From assembly GCA_031732795.1 (NCBI GenBank), contig JAVMKC010000031.1, forward strand, positions 69,828 to 133,827: a stretch of DNA of 64,000 bases, written 5' to 3'. Origin of the DNA: Accumulibacter sp031732795. GTDB lineage: Bacteria; Pseudomonadota; Gammaproteobacteria; Burkholderiales; Rhodocyclaceae. Made by a program: the position numbers and the translations under genes. Below, piece by piece: positions 7,868 through 16,949 of the stretch. The notes beneath the pieces were generated by a model, which worked only from the letters and a program-made list of their open reading frames with translations, was not told the DNA's origin and searched no databases. Every line of letters begins with the position of its first letter. Position 1 is the stretch's first letter.

Positions 7868-9027
7868 CACTTGAGTTGATCGTGGAGTAGCCCGAGAATT
7901 TTTCTGGCGGTGGTCGATTGATCGACACCACCTTCGGCACTCAGTACCTGGACGCTTGCTTGCTCACCGCCGTCCCGGACATGGATGCGGTATTGCGTTT
8001 GCGGCGTTTTGTTGCCGCTGCCAAAGGAAAACAGCTTGGAGAAAAAGCCGTCGCTCTTTTTGTCGTTATCGGCTTCTGGATCAACATAGCGGACGTAATA
8101 AAGACCATTGGTCCGATCGCGGTCTTCGACGGTGAAGCCGACCCGGTCGAGTGCCAGACCCACACGGCGCCAGGCGCGGTCGAAAGTTTCGTCCACTTCC
8201 AGAGCGTTGGCACCGCCATCGCCGACGCGTACCAGACGGGCTTTTTCGACTGGTTTTTCACGCGCGCTTTCCACTGCGGCGGCGGCACGTTTTTCCTCGC
8301 TACCCAGACGAATCATCAGCCGGCGCAGCATTTCCGCCTCGAGTTCCGGGTCGGCGGGGCGCGGCTGCCATTTGGTTTGATCCTTGGCTTCGGTGACGTA
8401 AATTTCGTACATCCCGCGGTGACTGATGAAAATATCGGTCGTTCCCGGCTCGCTTCCCGGCTCCAGTCGGGTACGGAATTTATCGCGTTCAGGAGTCGAA
8501 TACAGTGAATCGATCAGTTTGCCCAGGGTGTTGCGCAGGAAATCCTGGGGAATTTTCGCCCGATTTTCAGCCCAATCGGTTTCCATCACTCCGGCATCGG
8601 GAATTTCGAGATTGATCAGAAAACCGGTTTCCTGCCAGAATTCCTTGACTGTCGCCCAGAGTTTGTCCGGGGTGCCCATCGCTACCAGCCAGCGTTGTGA
8701 TCCGGAGCGTTCGATACGGGCATGATCTACGTCTGGCAGCACCTCGCCGCGTTGCTGAGCCTTTTTTTCGGGCGAACGCTCGGCGGCATAGGACGAGAAG
8801 GTGGCTGTTCCTTTGCCGCCACCGGTGTCAGGGACGGCATAACGGTCGTCCCGCGTCGGTGAAGTCAGGTCGGGCGGGATTTCGAGAGTCGGCACACGAT
8901 TGGTGCTGGCGGATTTGTAATCGATCCGTTTGCCCTCGAGCAGCGAGCCACTACAAGCGGTCAGCAAAACGGCCAGCGCAGCGATCCCGATACGGGAGAC
9001 GGCGACGTTCATCGGGGCGAAGTTCAT
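7867..9027 (-). CDS. bamC: Outer-membrane assembly lipoprotein BamC
   Basis: The protein has a lipoprotein signal ending in LLTAC (Cys24 or 25 from this start) followed by SGSLLEGKRIDYKSAS, then the PTLEIPPDLTSP segment characteristic of BamC/NlpB. Two helix-grip domains follow (about residues 100-225 and 265-385). BamC is an outer-membrane lipoprotein of the BAM complex, which inserts beta-barrel proteins. At 386 residues it is of normal length for betaproteobacteria. An internal Met six codons downstream (MNVAVSR) could be the true start. It lies 18 bases after dapA and overlaps the MBL hydrolase gene by one base. Confidence 0.92.
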   Translation of the reverse strand: MNFAPMNVAVSRIGIAALAVLLTACSGSLLEGKRIDYKSASTNRVPTLEIPPDLTSPTRDDRYAVPDTGGGKGTATFSSYAAERSPEKKAQQRGEVLPDVDHARIERSGSQRWLVAMGTPDKLWATVKEFWQETGFLINLEIPDAGVMETDWAENRAKIPQDFLRNTLGKLIDSLYSTPERDKFRTRLEPGSEPGTTDIFISHRGMYEIYVTEAKDQTKWQPRPADPELEAEMLRRLMIRLGSEEKRAAAAVESAREKPVEKARLVRVGDGGANALEVDETFDRAWRRVGLALDRVGFTVEDRDRTNGLYYVRYVDPEADNDKKSDGFFSKLFSFGSGNKTPQTQYRIHVRDGGEQASVQVLSAEGGVDQSTTARKILGLLHDQLK

Positions 9028-9045
9028 CGGCGGGTCATCCTGAAA

Positions 9046-9924
9046 CTAGTCGAGCAGACCGGCTTGCTGCATGGCGGCGCGCACGCGCGCATGACAGTCC
9101 GGCGACAAAGAGGTCAAGGGCGAGCGAATGCCGGGACCGATCAGCCCCATCTGTTGGCAAGCCCACTTGACGGGAATCGGATTGGCTTCGCAGAACAGTT
9201 GGCGGTGCAGGCTGAGAAGCCGGGCATTGATTTCTCTGGCCTTGACGACGTCACCTGCCCGTGCCGCGGCGCAAAGATCGTGCATCGGCCGTGGGGCGAC
9301 GTTGGCGACGACCGAGATGTTGCCTTGGGCGCCGAGAAGCATCAGGGCACAGGCGCTGGCGTCATCGCCGCTATATACGGCGAAACCGGCGGGCGCGCGA
9401 ACGATCAGTTCAGCACCGCGATCCATGTTGCCGGTGGCGTCCTTGATGCCGACGATATTGTCGATCTCCGCCAGGCGCAGAGCCGTTTCGTTAGCCAGAT
9501 CGGCGACCGTTCGACCGGGAACGTTGTACAGGATCACCGGGATGTTTACCGCTTCGGCAATCGTCCGGAAATGGTGGTAAAGGCCGTCCTGAGTCGGTTT
9601 GTTGTAATACGGCACGACCGACAGCGCGGCGTCGGCGCCGGCCTGGTGGGCGTAGCGCGTCAGTTCGATCGCTTCGGCGGTGGAATTGCCACCCGTGCCC
9701 GCGATCACCGGGATCCGTCCGGCGGCTTGCTCGACGGCGACGCGGATCAGTTGACAGTGTTCCTCAACAGTGACGGTGGGTGATTCGCCGGTGGTGCCGA
9801 CGATGACGATAGCATCGGTGCCTTCCGTGACGTGAAAATCGATCAGCCGACGCAAAGCGGGCAGGTCGAGGCTGCCATCTGCATGCATCGGGGTGACAAT
9901 CGCGACGATTGATCCGGTAATCAT
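9046..9924 (-). CDS. dapA: 4-hydroxy-tetrahydrodipicolinate synthase
   Basis: A 292-residue TIM-barrel aldolase that condenses pyruvate with aspartate semialdehyde in the lysine/diaminopimelate pathway. GTTGESPT (about 43-50) binds the substrate carboxylate, Tyr133 lies in LYNVPGRT, and the Schiff-base Lys161 lies in GIKDATGN; these numbers match the E. coli enzyme. It is the first gene of the minus-strand dapA-bamC-MBL operon, so peptidoglycan precursor supply is co-transcribed with outer-membrane assembly. Length and all active-site residues are intact. Confidence 0.97.
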   Translation of the reverse strand: MITGSIVAIVTPMHADGSLDLPALRRLIDFHVTEGTDAIVIVGTTGESPTVTVEEHCQLIRVAVEQAAGRIPVIAGTGGNSTAEAIELTRYAHQAGADAALSVVPYYNKPTQDGLYHHFRTIAEAVNIPVILYNVPGRTVADLANETALRLAEIDNIVGIKDATGNMDRGAELIVRAPAGFAVYSGDDASACALMLLGAQGNISVVANVAPRPMHDLCAAARAGDVVKAREINARLLSLHRQLFCEANPIPVKWACQQMGLIGPGIRSPLTSLSPDCHARVRAAMQQAGLLD

Positions 9925-10070
9925 GATGGTAAGTGTCCGGGAATGGGCCGAACGACGCCGGCCGTTGACTAATCAAGCGGCTGATTTTAACCGAAGGGCC
10001 GGGCCATGGCCAATGCAATCGCGCTCACCAGGAGCGCTCATCCTGCGCGATGGAGGATGGGCGGGTCGAA

Positions 10071-10997
10071 TCAGATGTGCGCCAGGACCCGGATATGACC
10101 GGCGACGCTACGCGCCAGTGCCGAAAGGGCGTAACCGCCTTCCAGCATCGAGACGATTCGTCCCTGCGCGCTTTCATCGGCGATCGACTTCAATTGCTCG
10201 GTTACCCAGATATAGTCTCTTTCGAGTAATTTCAGCCCGCCCATTTCGTCTTCGTAATGAGCATCGAAACCGGCCGAGATGAAGAGCATCTGCGGTTGAA
10301 ATTCGCGCAGACGAGGCAACCACAGATCGGTGACCACCCGGCGGAATTCGTCGCCGTCGCAGCCGCGGCACAGCGGCACGTTGAGCATGTTCTCGGCGGG
10401 ATCTTCGGTACCGGAATACGGGTAAAAAGGATGCTGAAAGGTGCTGACCATCAGCACTTGCGGGTTGCTCTTGAAACAATCTTCGGTGCCGTTGCCATGA
10501 TGGACGTCGAAGTCGATCACTGCCACTCTGGACAATCCATGCGCCTCCAGGGCATGCGCGGCGGCGACGGCGATGTTGTTGAAAAAGCAGAAACCCATCG
10601 CGGCTTCACGCTCGGCATGGTGGCCCGGTGGCCGGACCGCGCAAAAGGCGTTTTCGACCTCGCCGCTCATGATTAGATCAACCGCCTTGACGCCGGCTCC
10701 CGCCGCTCGCAAAGCCGCATGCCAGGTATGACGGTTCATCGCCGTATCCGGATCGAGATGCACGATTCCCAGATCGGGGGCGGCGCGCTTCAAGCGTTCG
10801 AGGTGCGCTGCGGTATGAACCCGGTTGAGTTGTTGGAAAGTGGCCTGTGGGGCATCGTAATAGACAAAATAGGAGTCCAGTCCCTGCGCGATCATATGGT
10901 CGCTGATCACGGTCAGCCGCTCCGGCGATTCCGGGTGGTAGGAGCCCATGTCGTGCAATTGACATTCGCGATGGGTGATGAATGCAGTGGTGGTCAC
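10071..10997 (-). CDS. Histone deacetylase-family amidohydrolase
   Basis: The 308-residue protein has the class II HDAC/AcuC/acetylpolyamine amidohydrolase core. RPPGHHAER carries the catalytic histidine pair, VIDFDVHHGNGTE the Asp-His zinc ligands and tandem histidines, and SAGFDAH the second zinc Asp. Bacterial members deacetylate small amines or acetyl-lysine proteins; the substrate here is unknown. The N-terminal HRECQLHDMGSYHPESPERL is typical of the proteobacterial branch. It is transcribed away from moxR, with about 114 bases between the two starts. All catalytic residues are present. Confidence 0.92.
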   Translation of the reverse strand: MTTTAFITHRECQLHDMGSYHPESPERLTVISDHMIAQGLDSYFVYYDAPQATFQQLNRVHTAAHLERLKRAAPDLGIVHLDPDTAMNRHTWHAALRAAGAGVKAVDLIMSGEVENAFCAVRPPGHHAEREAAMGFCFFNNIAVAAAHALEAHGLSRVAVIDFDVHHGNGTEDCFKSNPQVLMVSTFQHPFYPYSGTEDPAENMLNVPLCRGCDGDEFRRVVTDLWLPRLREFQPQMLFISAGFDAHYEDEMGGLKLLERDYIWVTEQLKSIADESAQGRIVSMLEGGYALSALARSVAGHIRVLAHI

Positions 10998-11111
10998 TGG
11001 TGCCTTTCTGCAGCAGAGCGGTCGCTGGTTATCAGGATCGACGCGGAATCGGGTTATTCATTGATGGTTTATTATCATCCTAATTGCGTTGACACGACAA
11101 GCCATCGACTC

Positions 11112-12038
11112 ATGCTCCATATGACCCACTCCTCTCCGGTCACCGACCTGCTGGCCGCCGCCAACCGCATCGTTCTGGGCAAAGAACGGGAAGTGCGCCT
11201 CGCCGTCTGCTGTCTGCTGGCAGGAGGTCATTTGCTGATCGAAGATCTGCCGGGAGTCGGCAAAACGACGTTGGCGCAGACCTTGGCGCGCCTGTTGGGC
11301 TTTCGCTTTGCGCGAATTCAATTCACCAGCGACATGCTGCCGGCGGATATTCTCGGCGTGTCGATCTTCGATCGTGTGCAAAGCGCATTTCGCTTCCTTC
11401 CCGGTCCGGTGTTTTCGGATCTGCTGCTGGCCGATGAAATCAATCGCGCCACGCCGAAAACCCAGAGCGCTCTGCTCGAAGCGATGGAGGAGGGGCAGGT
11501 GACCATCGAAGGCGAAACCCGGCCCTTGCCGGAACCGTTTTTCGTCATCGCCACCCAGAATCCGGCCAACCAGATCGGCACGTTTCCCTTGCCCGAATCA
11601 CAGTTGGACCGTTTCTTGTTGCGGATCGAACTCGGCTATCCGGATCGTGCCGCCGAGCGCTTGCTGTTCGAAAGCGGGGGACGGCGGGAACAGTTGCCGA
11701 CGTTGCAGCCTGGCGTGTCGGCTGGCGAATTCAAAACGTGGCAACGAGCGGTCGGAGCGGTTCATGCCGCGCCGGCGCTGCTCGATTACCTGCAATTGCT
11801 GATCGCTGGCAGTCGCCAGGACTCGCGATTCATGCACGGCCTGAGTCCGCGCGCCGGCTTGGCGTTGTTGGCGGCCGCTCGATCCTGGGCGTTCACCGAC
11901 GGGCGTCCGATGGTTTTGCCCGAGGACGTGCAGGCCGTGCTGCCGTCGGTCGCCCGCCATCGATTGCGCCGGGTCAATGGCGAACCGACGAGTGAAGACG
12001 ACATCGTGACACTGATCCGTTCCGTGGCGCTGCCTTGA
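11112..12038 (+). CDS. MoxR-family AAA+ ATPase
   Basis: This 308-residue AAA+ protein has a Walker A GVGKTTL (Lys51), Walker B LLADEINRA, sensor segment FFVIATQNP and the MoxR C-terminal lid (MHGLSPRAGLALLAAARSWA). MoxR ATPases act as chaperones for metal insertion or assembly of secreted and membrane complexes, usually with DUF58 proteins. The frame is open further upstream, but the family begins near here; ATG 11121, three codons on, is an alternative. Its stop overlaps the TTG start of the DUF58 gene. With DUF58 and TgpA it forms a standard module. Confidence 0.93.
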   Translation: MLHMTHSSPVTDLLAAANRIVLGKEREVRLAVCCLLAGGHLLIEDLPGVGKTTLAQTLARLLGFRFARIQFTSDMLPADILGVSIFDRVQSAFRFLPGPVFSDLLLADEINRATPKTQSALLEAMEEGQVTIEGETRPLPEPFFVIATQNPANQIGTFPLPESQLDRFLLRIELGYPDRAAERLLFESGGRREQLPTLQPGVSAGEFKTWQRAVGAVHAAPALLDYLQLLIAGSRQDSRFMHGLSPRAGLALLAAARSWAFTDGRPMVLPEDVQAVLPSVARHRLRRVNGEPTSEDDIVTLIRSVALP

Positions 12039-12994
12039 AGTTCCGGCGAGAGGCTTTTCCACGTTGGCTGTTCAGGCGGGTGCCCGATCGACAAACGCCG
12101 ATCATTCTGAGGCAACGACGGATCTTCATCCTGCCGAGCGGCGCCGGACTGCTGTTTGCGGTTGCGGTGGCGCTGATGCTGATCGGGGCGATCAACTACA
12201 ACCTCGGGTTGGGGCACGCGTTGGTCTTTCTGCTTGTCGGGGTCGCTCTGGTGGCGATGGTGCACACCTTTCGCAATCTTTTCGCCCTGCGGTTGACACC
12301 GGGACATGCCGAGCCGGTGTTCGCCGGCGAGCCGGCGCGCTTCCCGCTGCGGATCGACAACCGCAGTCGCCTGCCTCGTCGAGCGATCGAACTGGCCTTC
12401 GCCGGCCAGCCGAATGTCAGCGTCGACGTGCCGGCCGGCGCGCAGGTGTCAGCGTTCGTCAGCCATGTGGCGCCGCAGCGCGGCTTTTTCGAACCGGGGC
12501 CGGTGACGCTGGCCACCCGTTATCCGCTGGGCCTGTTCCGTGCCTGGAGTTACCCGTTCCCCGTCTGGTCCTGCGTGGTCTATCCGAAGCCGGTCCATCG
12601 ACCGTTACCTTTGCCGACGGTCAGTGGTCTGGTCGAACAGGATCACCATGGCGAGGGTCAAGACGACTTCGCTGGTCTACGACAACGTCAGGATAGTGAT
12701 CCGACTCGCCATATCGCTTGGAAAGCCGTGGCGCGTCGCGCTGACGAACAGCCGCTGCTGGTCAAGCAATTTACCGGTGGCGGGACGGAGGAACTCTGGC
12801 TGCGCTGGTCGCTAGCCGCTGGCGCCGATGATGAGGATCGGCTGTCGATCCTTGCTGGTTGGGTGCTCGCCGCCGAACGGCAACACGCGCGCTATGGACT
12901 CGAACTGCCGGATCTCCGCATTGCGCCGGCGCGGGGAGCCGCACATCGTGCGGCCTGCCTGCGTGCATTGGCCTTGTTCGACCGGTCGGCATGA
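12035..12994 (+). CDS. DUF58 domain-containing protein
   Basis: The gene starts with TTG inside the moxR stop (TTGA overlap) and encodes 319 residues. Two adjacent membrane segments (about 33-55 and 60-80) are followed by a beta-rich periplasmic-type region and the DUF58 core containing RQDSDPTRHIAWKAVARR, the conserved block resembling a von Willebrand-like fold. DUF58 proteins act with MoxR ATPases as assembly factors or chaperones. Its stop overlaps the next start (ATGA), so moxR, DUF58 and tgpA are translationally coupled. The actual client is unknown. Confidence 0.9.
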   Translation: MKFRREAFPRWLFRRVPDRQTPIILRQRRIFILPSGAGLLFAVAVALMLIGAINYNLGLGHALVFLLVGVALVAMVHTFRNLFALRLTPGHAEPVFAGEPARFPLRIDNRSRLPRRAIELAFAGQPNVSVDVPAGAQVSAFVSHVAPQRGFFEPGPVTLATRYPLGLFRAWSYPFPVWSCVVYPKPVHRPLPLPTVSGLVEQDHHGEGQDDFAGLRQRQDSDPTRHIAWKAVARRADEQPLLVKQFTGGGTEELWLRWSLAAGADDEDRLSILAGWVLAAERQHARYGLELPDLRIAPARGAAHRAACLRALALFDRSA

Positions 12995-14955
12995 AGCGTG
13001 TAGCGCGCGTCGAACTCGACCACGAAACCATTCCCTGGTTGCTGGCTGTCGCGGCGGGTACCGTCGCGCCGCATATGGCGCATTTGCCGTGGTGGTTGAC
13101 GGGGCTGGTTGTAGTGATTCTGCTCTGGCGGACCGGCTTGTGGCAGCAGCGGCGACCGTTGCCGCATCGTGGCTGGCGGGTGTTGCTGGTCGTCGGCTGC
13201 GTTGCTGCGATTACCTGGCAATTCCGGACCTTGTTTGGCAGGGACGCCGGCGTTGCCCTGCTGGTCGTCTTCATGGCCCTCAAACTGCTCGAAATGAACA
13301 CCCGTCGCGACGCGATCGTGGTGGTGATTCTCGGCTATTTTCTGCTGCTGACCCATTATTTCTACTCGCAGAGCATCGCCACCGGCGTCTGGCTGCTGAT
13401 GATGGTTACCGGGCTGACAGCAACCTTGCTGCGTCTGCATGGCGGGGCGCAGCCTCCACCGGCCGTTATCCGTCAAGCGGGCTGGATGCTGGTGCAGGCC
13501 CTCCCGTTCATGCTGGTTCTTTACCTGTTGTTTCCACGTGTCACCGGTCCGCTATGGGGCTTGCCGCAAGATGCTTATACCGGGGTTAGTGGACTGGCCG
13601 ATCATCTGGCGCCCGGCTCGATCAGCCGCCTGATCCAGTCCGGGGCGATCGCTTTTCGTAGCCGTTTTGCCGATGGGCAACCGGAACAAAGCGAGCTCTA
13701 CTGGCGCGGGCCGGTATTCGACAGTTTCGACGGGCAGACTTGGCGTGCTCGTGCGCGGCCAGCCGTGGCATCCAGCGTGCCGCCGCAGATCGAGAGCCGC
13801 GGTAAAGCGTATGCTTACACCACTTTGCTCGAAGCCCATCATCAACGGTGGTTGCTGGCGCTGGATGTGCCGACCGTACTGCCGGCGGGCAGTCGTTGGG
13901 CGCCAACCCTGGAAGTGCTGGCCAGCGAGCCGGTCCGTTTACGCAACCGTTTCTCTTTCGAATCGACCACCGCGTACCGTGTCAATCGCTTCGAAAGTCC
14001 GGCTCTGCTCGACGAGGCCCTGGCCTTGCCGCCGACGGTCAACCCGCGGGCTCGCGCGCTGGCCGAGGAATGGCGTTCCCGCTCGCCGGGAAAAATCGTC
14101 GACGCGGCATTGTCCCTGTTTCGTGAGCAGCCTTTCCGTTATACCCTGCAGCCGCCGTTGCTGGGTCGTGATGGTATTGATCAGTTCCTGTTCGACACGC
14201 GGCAGGGATTTTGCGAACACTATGCCTCCGCCTTCGTCTTTCTGATGCGCGCTGCCGGCGTGCCTGCCCGAGTGGTCGCCGGTTACCAGGGTGGGGAAAT
14301 CAATCCGGTCGACGGCTATTTGACCGTCCGTCAATCCGATGCCCATGCCTGGGCCGAAGTGTGGATCGAAGGCCGGGGCTGGTTGCGTGTTGACCCCACC
14401 GCGGCGGTCGCACCGTCGCGTGTCGAACAGGGAATCGTTGCCGCGCTGCCGGCTGCCGAACCGCTGCCGGTGCTGGTTCGCCTGGATGCCGACTGGCTGC
14501 GTGAGTGGCGTAACCGGTGGGAAGCGGCCAACAGTACGTGGAACCTGTGGGTGCTCGGTTACAATCCTCAGCGTCAGCGGGAAGTGCTTTCCCGGTTCGG
14601 TTGGGCGGATGCCGACTGGCGCGGGATGAGCGCAGCCTTGGCCGTACTGTGCGCGCTGGCTTTGGCGATCGTCGCCTGGTGGACTCGTCCCGTCATACCG
14701 AGACCGGATTCGGCGCGGCGCGCCTGGCGGCAATTCTGCAACGAACTGCGACGCCGGGGAGTACAACTCCGCACCTGGGAAGGGCCGCTGGCTTTTGCCG
14801 AACGCGTCGCTGATGAACAGCCGGCGTTGGCAACCGTGACCCGGGAGGCGGCGGGTTGCTATGCGACATTGTGTTACGGCCGAGAGGTCGATGACGAATT
14901 ACGACGACTACAACGCTGTCGGCTGCGACTGCCGCTGCGACGGAGATGCGAATGA
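12991..14955 (+). CDS. tgpA: TgpA-like transglutaminase, DUF3488 membrane domain
   Basis: The ATG overlapping the DUF58 stop gives 654 residues. About five or six membrane helices (DUF3488, residues 10-185) precede a periplasmic transglutaminase-like domain whose Cys-His-Asp triad lies in QGFCEHYASAF, SDAHAWAEVW and RVDPTAAV; a further helix (about 550-570) and a C-terminal cytoplasmic DUF4129-like tail follow. P. aeruginosa TgpA has this layout and is essential there. The role is probably periplasmic protein cross-linking or proteolysis linked to the envelope; the substrate is unknown. Earlier in-frame starts would overlap DUF58 and give non-conserved sequence. The stop overlaps mltB. Confidence 0.92.
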   Translation: MKRVARVELDHETIPWLLAVAAGTVAPHMAHLPWWLTGLVVVILLWRTGLWQQRRPLPHRGWRVLLVVGCVAAITWQFRTLFGRDAGVALLVVFMALKLLEMNTRRDAIVVVILGYFLLLTHYFYSQSIATGVWLLMMVTGLTATLLRLHGGAQPPPAVIRQAGWMLVQALPFMLVLYLLFPRVTGPLWGLPQDAYTGVSGLADHLAPGSISRLIQSGAIAFRSRFADGQPEQSELYWRGPVFDSFDGQTWRARARPAVASSVPPQIESRGKAYAYTTLLEAHHQRWLLALDVPTVLPAGSRWAPTLEVLASEPVRLRNRFSFESTTAYRVNRFESPALLDEALALPPTVNPRARALAEEWRSRSPGKIVDAALSLFREQPFRYTLQPPLLGRDGIDQFLFDTRQGFCEHYASAFVFLMRAAGVPARVVAGYQGGEINPVDGYLTVRQSDAHAWAEVWIEGRGWLRVDPTAAVAPSRVEQGIVAALPAAEPLPVLVRLDADWLREWRNRWEAANSTWNLWVLGYNPQRQREVLSRFGWADADWRGMSAALAVLCALALAIVAWWTRPVIPRPDSARRAWRQFCNELRRRGVQLRTWEGPLAFAERVADEQPALATVTREAAGCYATLCYGREVDDELRRLQRCRLRLPLRRRCE

Positions 14956-15986
14956 TGAAGATTGTTTCCAGAATCTGGCTCGCCGGTTTGTTAACCAGTC
15001 TGTTGCCGTTGGTCGCCTATGGTCAGAGTGGTCAGAGTGGTCAGAGTGGCCAGGTTTTCAGTCGTCAGCCGGTGGTCCAGGCGTTCATTCGCGACATGCA
15101 TGAGCGGCATGGTTTCGATGTCGAGCATTTGACGGCGCAATTTTCCACCATTCGCCCGAACGCGGTGGTCCTGCGTGCCATTCGCCCGCCCGCGGTTCCA
15201 GAAATGCAACGTTCGTGGTTTCGCTACCGCCAACGGTTCATCACCAGCCCGCGCATCGCCGGTGGGCTACGCTTCTGGAAACAGAACGAAGCCACCTTGC
15301 AGCGCGCCGAACAGATTTACGGCGTTCCGGCGGCGGTGATCGTGGCGATCATCGGTGTTGAAACCGAATACGGCCAGAACATGGGCAGTTTCAACGTCCT
15401 CGAAGCGCTGTCCTCGCTGGCGTTCAACTATCCGCCACGCGCCGACTTCTTTCGCGACGAACTCGAACAATTCCTGCTGCTGAGCCGCGAGAATGGCATC
15501 AACCCACTGACGGTGAAAGGTTCGTATGCTGGTGCGATCGGCATTCCGCAGTTCATGCCCGGTAGTCAAAGGCGTTTTGCCGTCGATTTCGATGGCGATG
15601 ATCGCATCGATCTGCGAAACAGCACTGTTGATGCCATCGGCAGTGTCGCTCGTTTCCTGCAGCAACATGGTTGGCAGAAGGGCGCACCGGTAGCCGTTCC
15701 AGCGCAGGCCAGCGCCGACCCGGCGCCGTTGCTGGCGATGGGCATCAAACCGACTTTGAGCGTCCAGGAGTTGATGGCTCACGGGGTGACGGCGGCCGCC
15801 GAGCCTGAGCGAGCGGCAGCAGTGATCGATCTGGTTTCACCGGAAGCGCCAACCGAATACTGGCTGGGGTTCGACAATTTTTACGTCATCACCCGCTACA
15901 ACCGTTCGAGCTTTTATGCAATGTCGGTCTTTCAACTCGCCGAAGCACTGCGTGAACGGCGGGCGCTTGCGACTTCGGCGCGTTAG
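14952..15986 (+). CDS. mltB: Lytic murein transglycosylase B
   Basis: The ATG at 14952 overlaps the tgpA stop (ATGA) and has GGAG six bases upstream, giving 344 residues; ATG 14946 is the alternative. A signal peptide (about 1-23, ending near VAYG) is followed by an unusual SGQSGQSGQ repeat and the MltB catalytic domain. The catalytic glutamate lies in IGVETEYGQNMG, and GSYAGAIGIPQFMPGS is the family signature. MltB cleaves glycan strands with formation of 1,6-anhydro-muramic acid. No lipobox is visible, so it is probably periplasmic and soluble. It converges on rpoS with a 3-base gap. Confidence 0.94.
   Translation: MMKIVSRIWLAGLLTSLLPLVAYGQSGQSGQSGQVFSRQPVVQAFIRDMHERHGFDVEHLTAQFSTIRPNAVVLRAIRPPAVPEMQRSWFRYRQRFITSPRIAGGLRFWKQNEATLQRAEQIYGVPAAVIVAIIGVETEYGQNMGSFNVLEALSSLAFNYPPRADFFRDELEQFLLLSRENGINPLTVKGSYAGAIGIPQFMPGSQRRFAVDFDGDDRIDLRNSTVDAIGSVARFLQQHGWQKGAPVAVPAQASADPAPLLAMGIKPTLSVQELMAHGVTAAAEPERAAAVIDLVSPEAPTEYWLGFDNFYVITRYNRSSFYAMSVFQLAEALRERRALATSAR
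15021..15047. repeat. In-frame tandem nonamer repeat in mltB (GGTCAGAGT x3)
   Basis: Three exact copies of GGTCAGAGT, with a decayed fourth (GGCCAGG), encode Ser-Gly-Gln repeats at the signal peptide-mature domain junction of MltB. The heptamer core AGTGGTC is shared with the intergenic repeat at 6990-7016. Because the unit is nine bases, copy-number change keeps the frame. Confidence 0.88.
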
Positions 15987-15989
15987 ACC

Positions 15990-16946
15990 TCAGAACAGGT
16001 GCTCGCGGGTCACGCCGCCGCGGCGAATGATCCGGCGGAGTTGATCGAGCGCTTCGATCTGGATTTGGCGGACGCGTTCGCGGGTCAAGTTGAGATCCGT
16101 GGCGATTTCCTCGAGCGTGCTGGCTTCGGCGCCTTCGAGACCATAACGGCGTTGCAGGACCTGCTGCTGCTTTTCGGCCAGTTGTCCGACCCACTTCTTG
16201 AGCAGGATATCGATTTCGGTCGACTGCAGCCTTTCGTCGGGATCGGGAAGCTCCTCGTCGGCCAGAACGTCAGCGATCGTCCGTGTCGGGTCGACTTGCA
16301 GCGGTGCGTCGATCGACGTGATTCGCTCATTGAGGCTCATCATCCGGCGGACTTCTTCTACCGGGCGGTCGATCAGATTGGCCACCTGTTCGACGCCTAC
16401 CTCCGGGCCATTGGTCGATTCCAGGTGTCGGACGGCACGCAGTACGAGGTTGATTTCCTTGACCACGTGTACCGGCAGTCGAATGGTCCGCGATTGGTTC
16501 ATGATCGCCCGTTCGATTCCTTGCCGAATCCACCACGTGGCGTAGGTCGAGAAGCGGAAACCCCGTTCGGGGTCGTATTTCTCGATGGCGTGGATCAGTC
16601 CGAGGTTGCCTTCCTCGATCAGATCGAGCAGCGGAATGCCGCGATTGAGGTAATGTTTGGCGATATTGACCACCAGACGCAGATTGTGCTCGATCATCTT
16701 TTGCCGGGCGAGAAATTCGCCGGATCGCGCCCGGCGCGCCCAGGCAGCTTCCTCGCTGGCTGAAAACAGCGGTTTGGCGCCAATCTCGTTCAGGTAATAC
16801 TGGGTGACATCGTTGAGCAGCTCGGCTTCCGGCGTGGCGGCCGCCTCCTCGCCGTCGCCGTCGGTTTCTGGTTCGTCGAGCGGGAAATCGGCATCGTCGT
16901 CCGCGCCGTCCAGCGAACCGTGCTCCGTCTCAAATGCGCTGGCCAT
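15990..16946 (-). CDS. rpoS: RNA polymerase sigma factor RpoS
   Basis: The 318-residue protein has an acidic N-terminus, then sigma-70 region 2 (RQKMIEHNLRLVVNIAKHYLNRGIPLLDLIEEGNLGL, written here only as a landmark at about 80-116), region 3, and region 4 with the helix-turn-helix LNLTRERVRQIQIEALDQL. Region order and the lack of a large non-conserved insert identify a stationary-phase sigma factor rather than RpoD. It directs the general stress response. It ends the surE-pcm-nlpD-rpoS block, with 3 bases between nlpD and rpoS; in other proteobacteria a major rpoS promoter lies within nlpD. Confidence 0.95.
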   Translation of the reverse strand: MASAFETEHGSLDGADDDADFPLDEPETDGDGEEAAATPEAELLNDVTQYYLNEIGAKPLFSASEEAAWARRARSGEFLARQKMIEHNLRLVVNIAKHYLNRGIPLLDLIEEGNLGLIHAIEKYDPERGFRFSTYATWWIRQGIERAIMNQSRTIRLPVHVVKEINLVLRAVRHLESTNGPEVGVEQVANLIDRPVEEVRRMMSLNERITSIDAPLQVDPTRTIADVLADEELPDPDERLQSTEIDILLKKWVGQLAEKQQQVLQRRYGLEGAEASTLEEIATDLNLTRERVRQIQIEALDQLRRIIRRGGVTREHLF

Positions 16947-16949
16947 GGC

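Noticed and set aside
10719..11111. Upstream extension of the moxR frame
   Set aside because: It runs antisense through the deacetylase gene and carries no MoxR-like sequence. The family starts near 11112.
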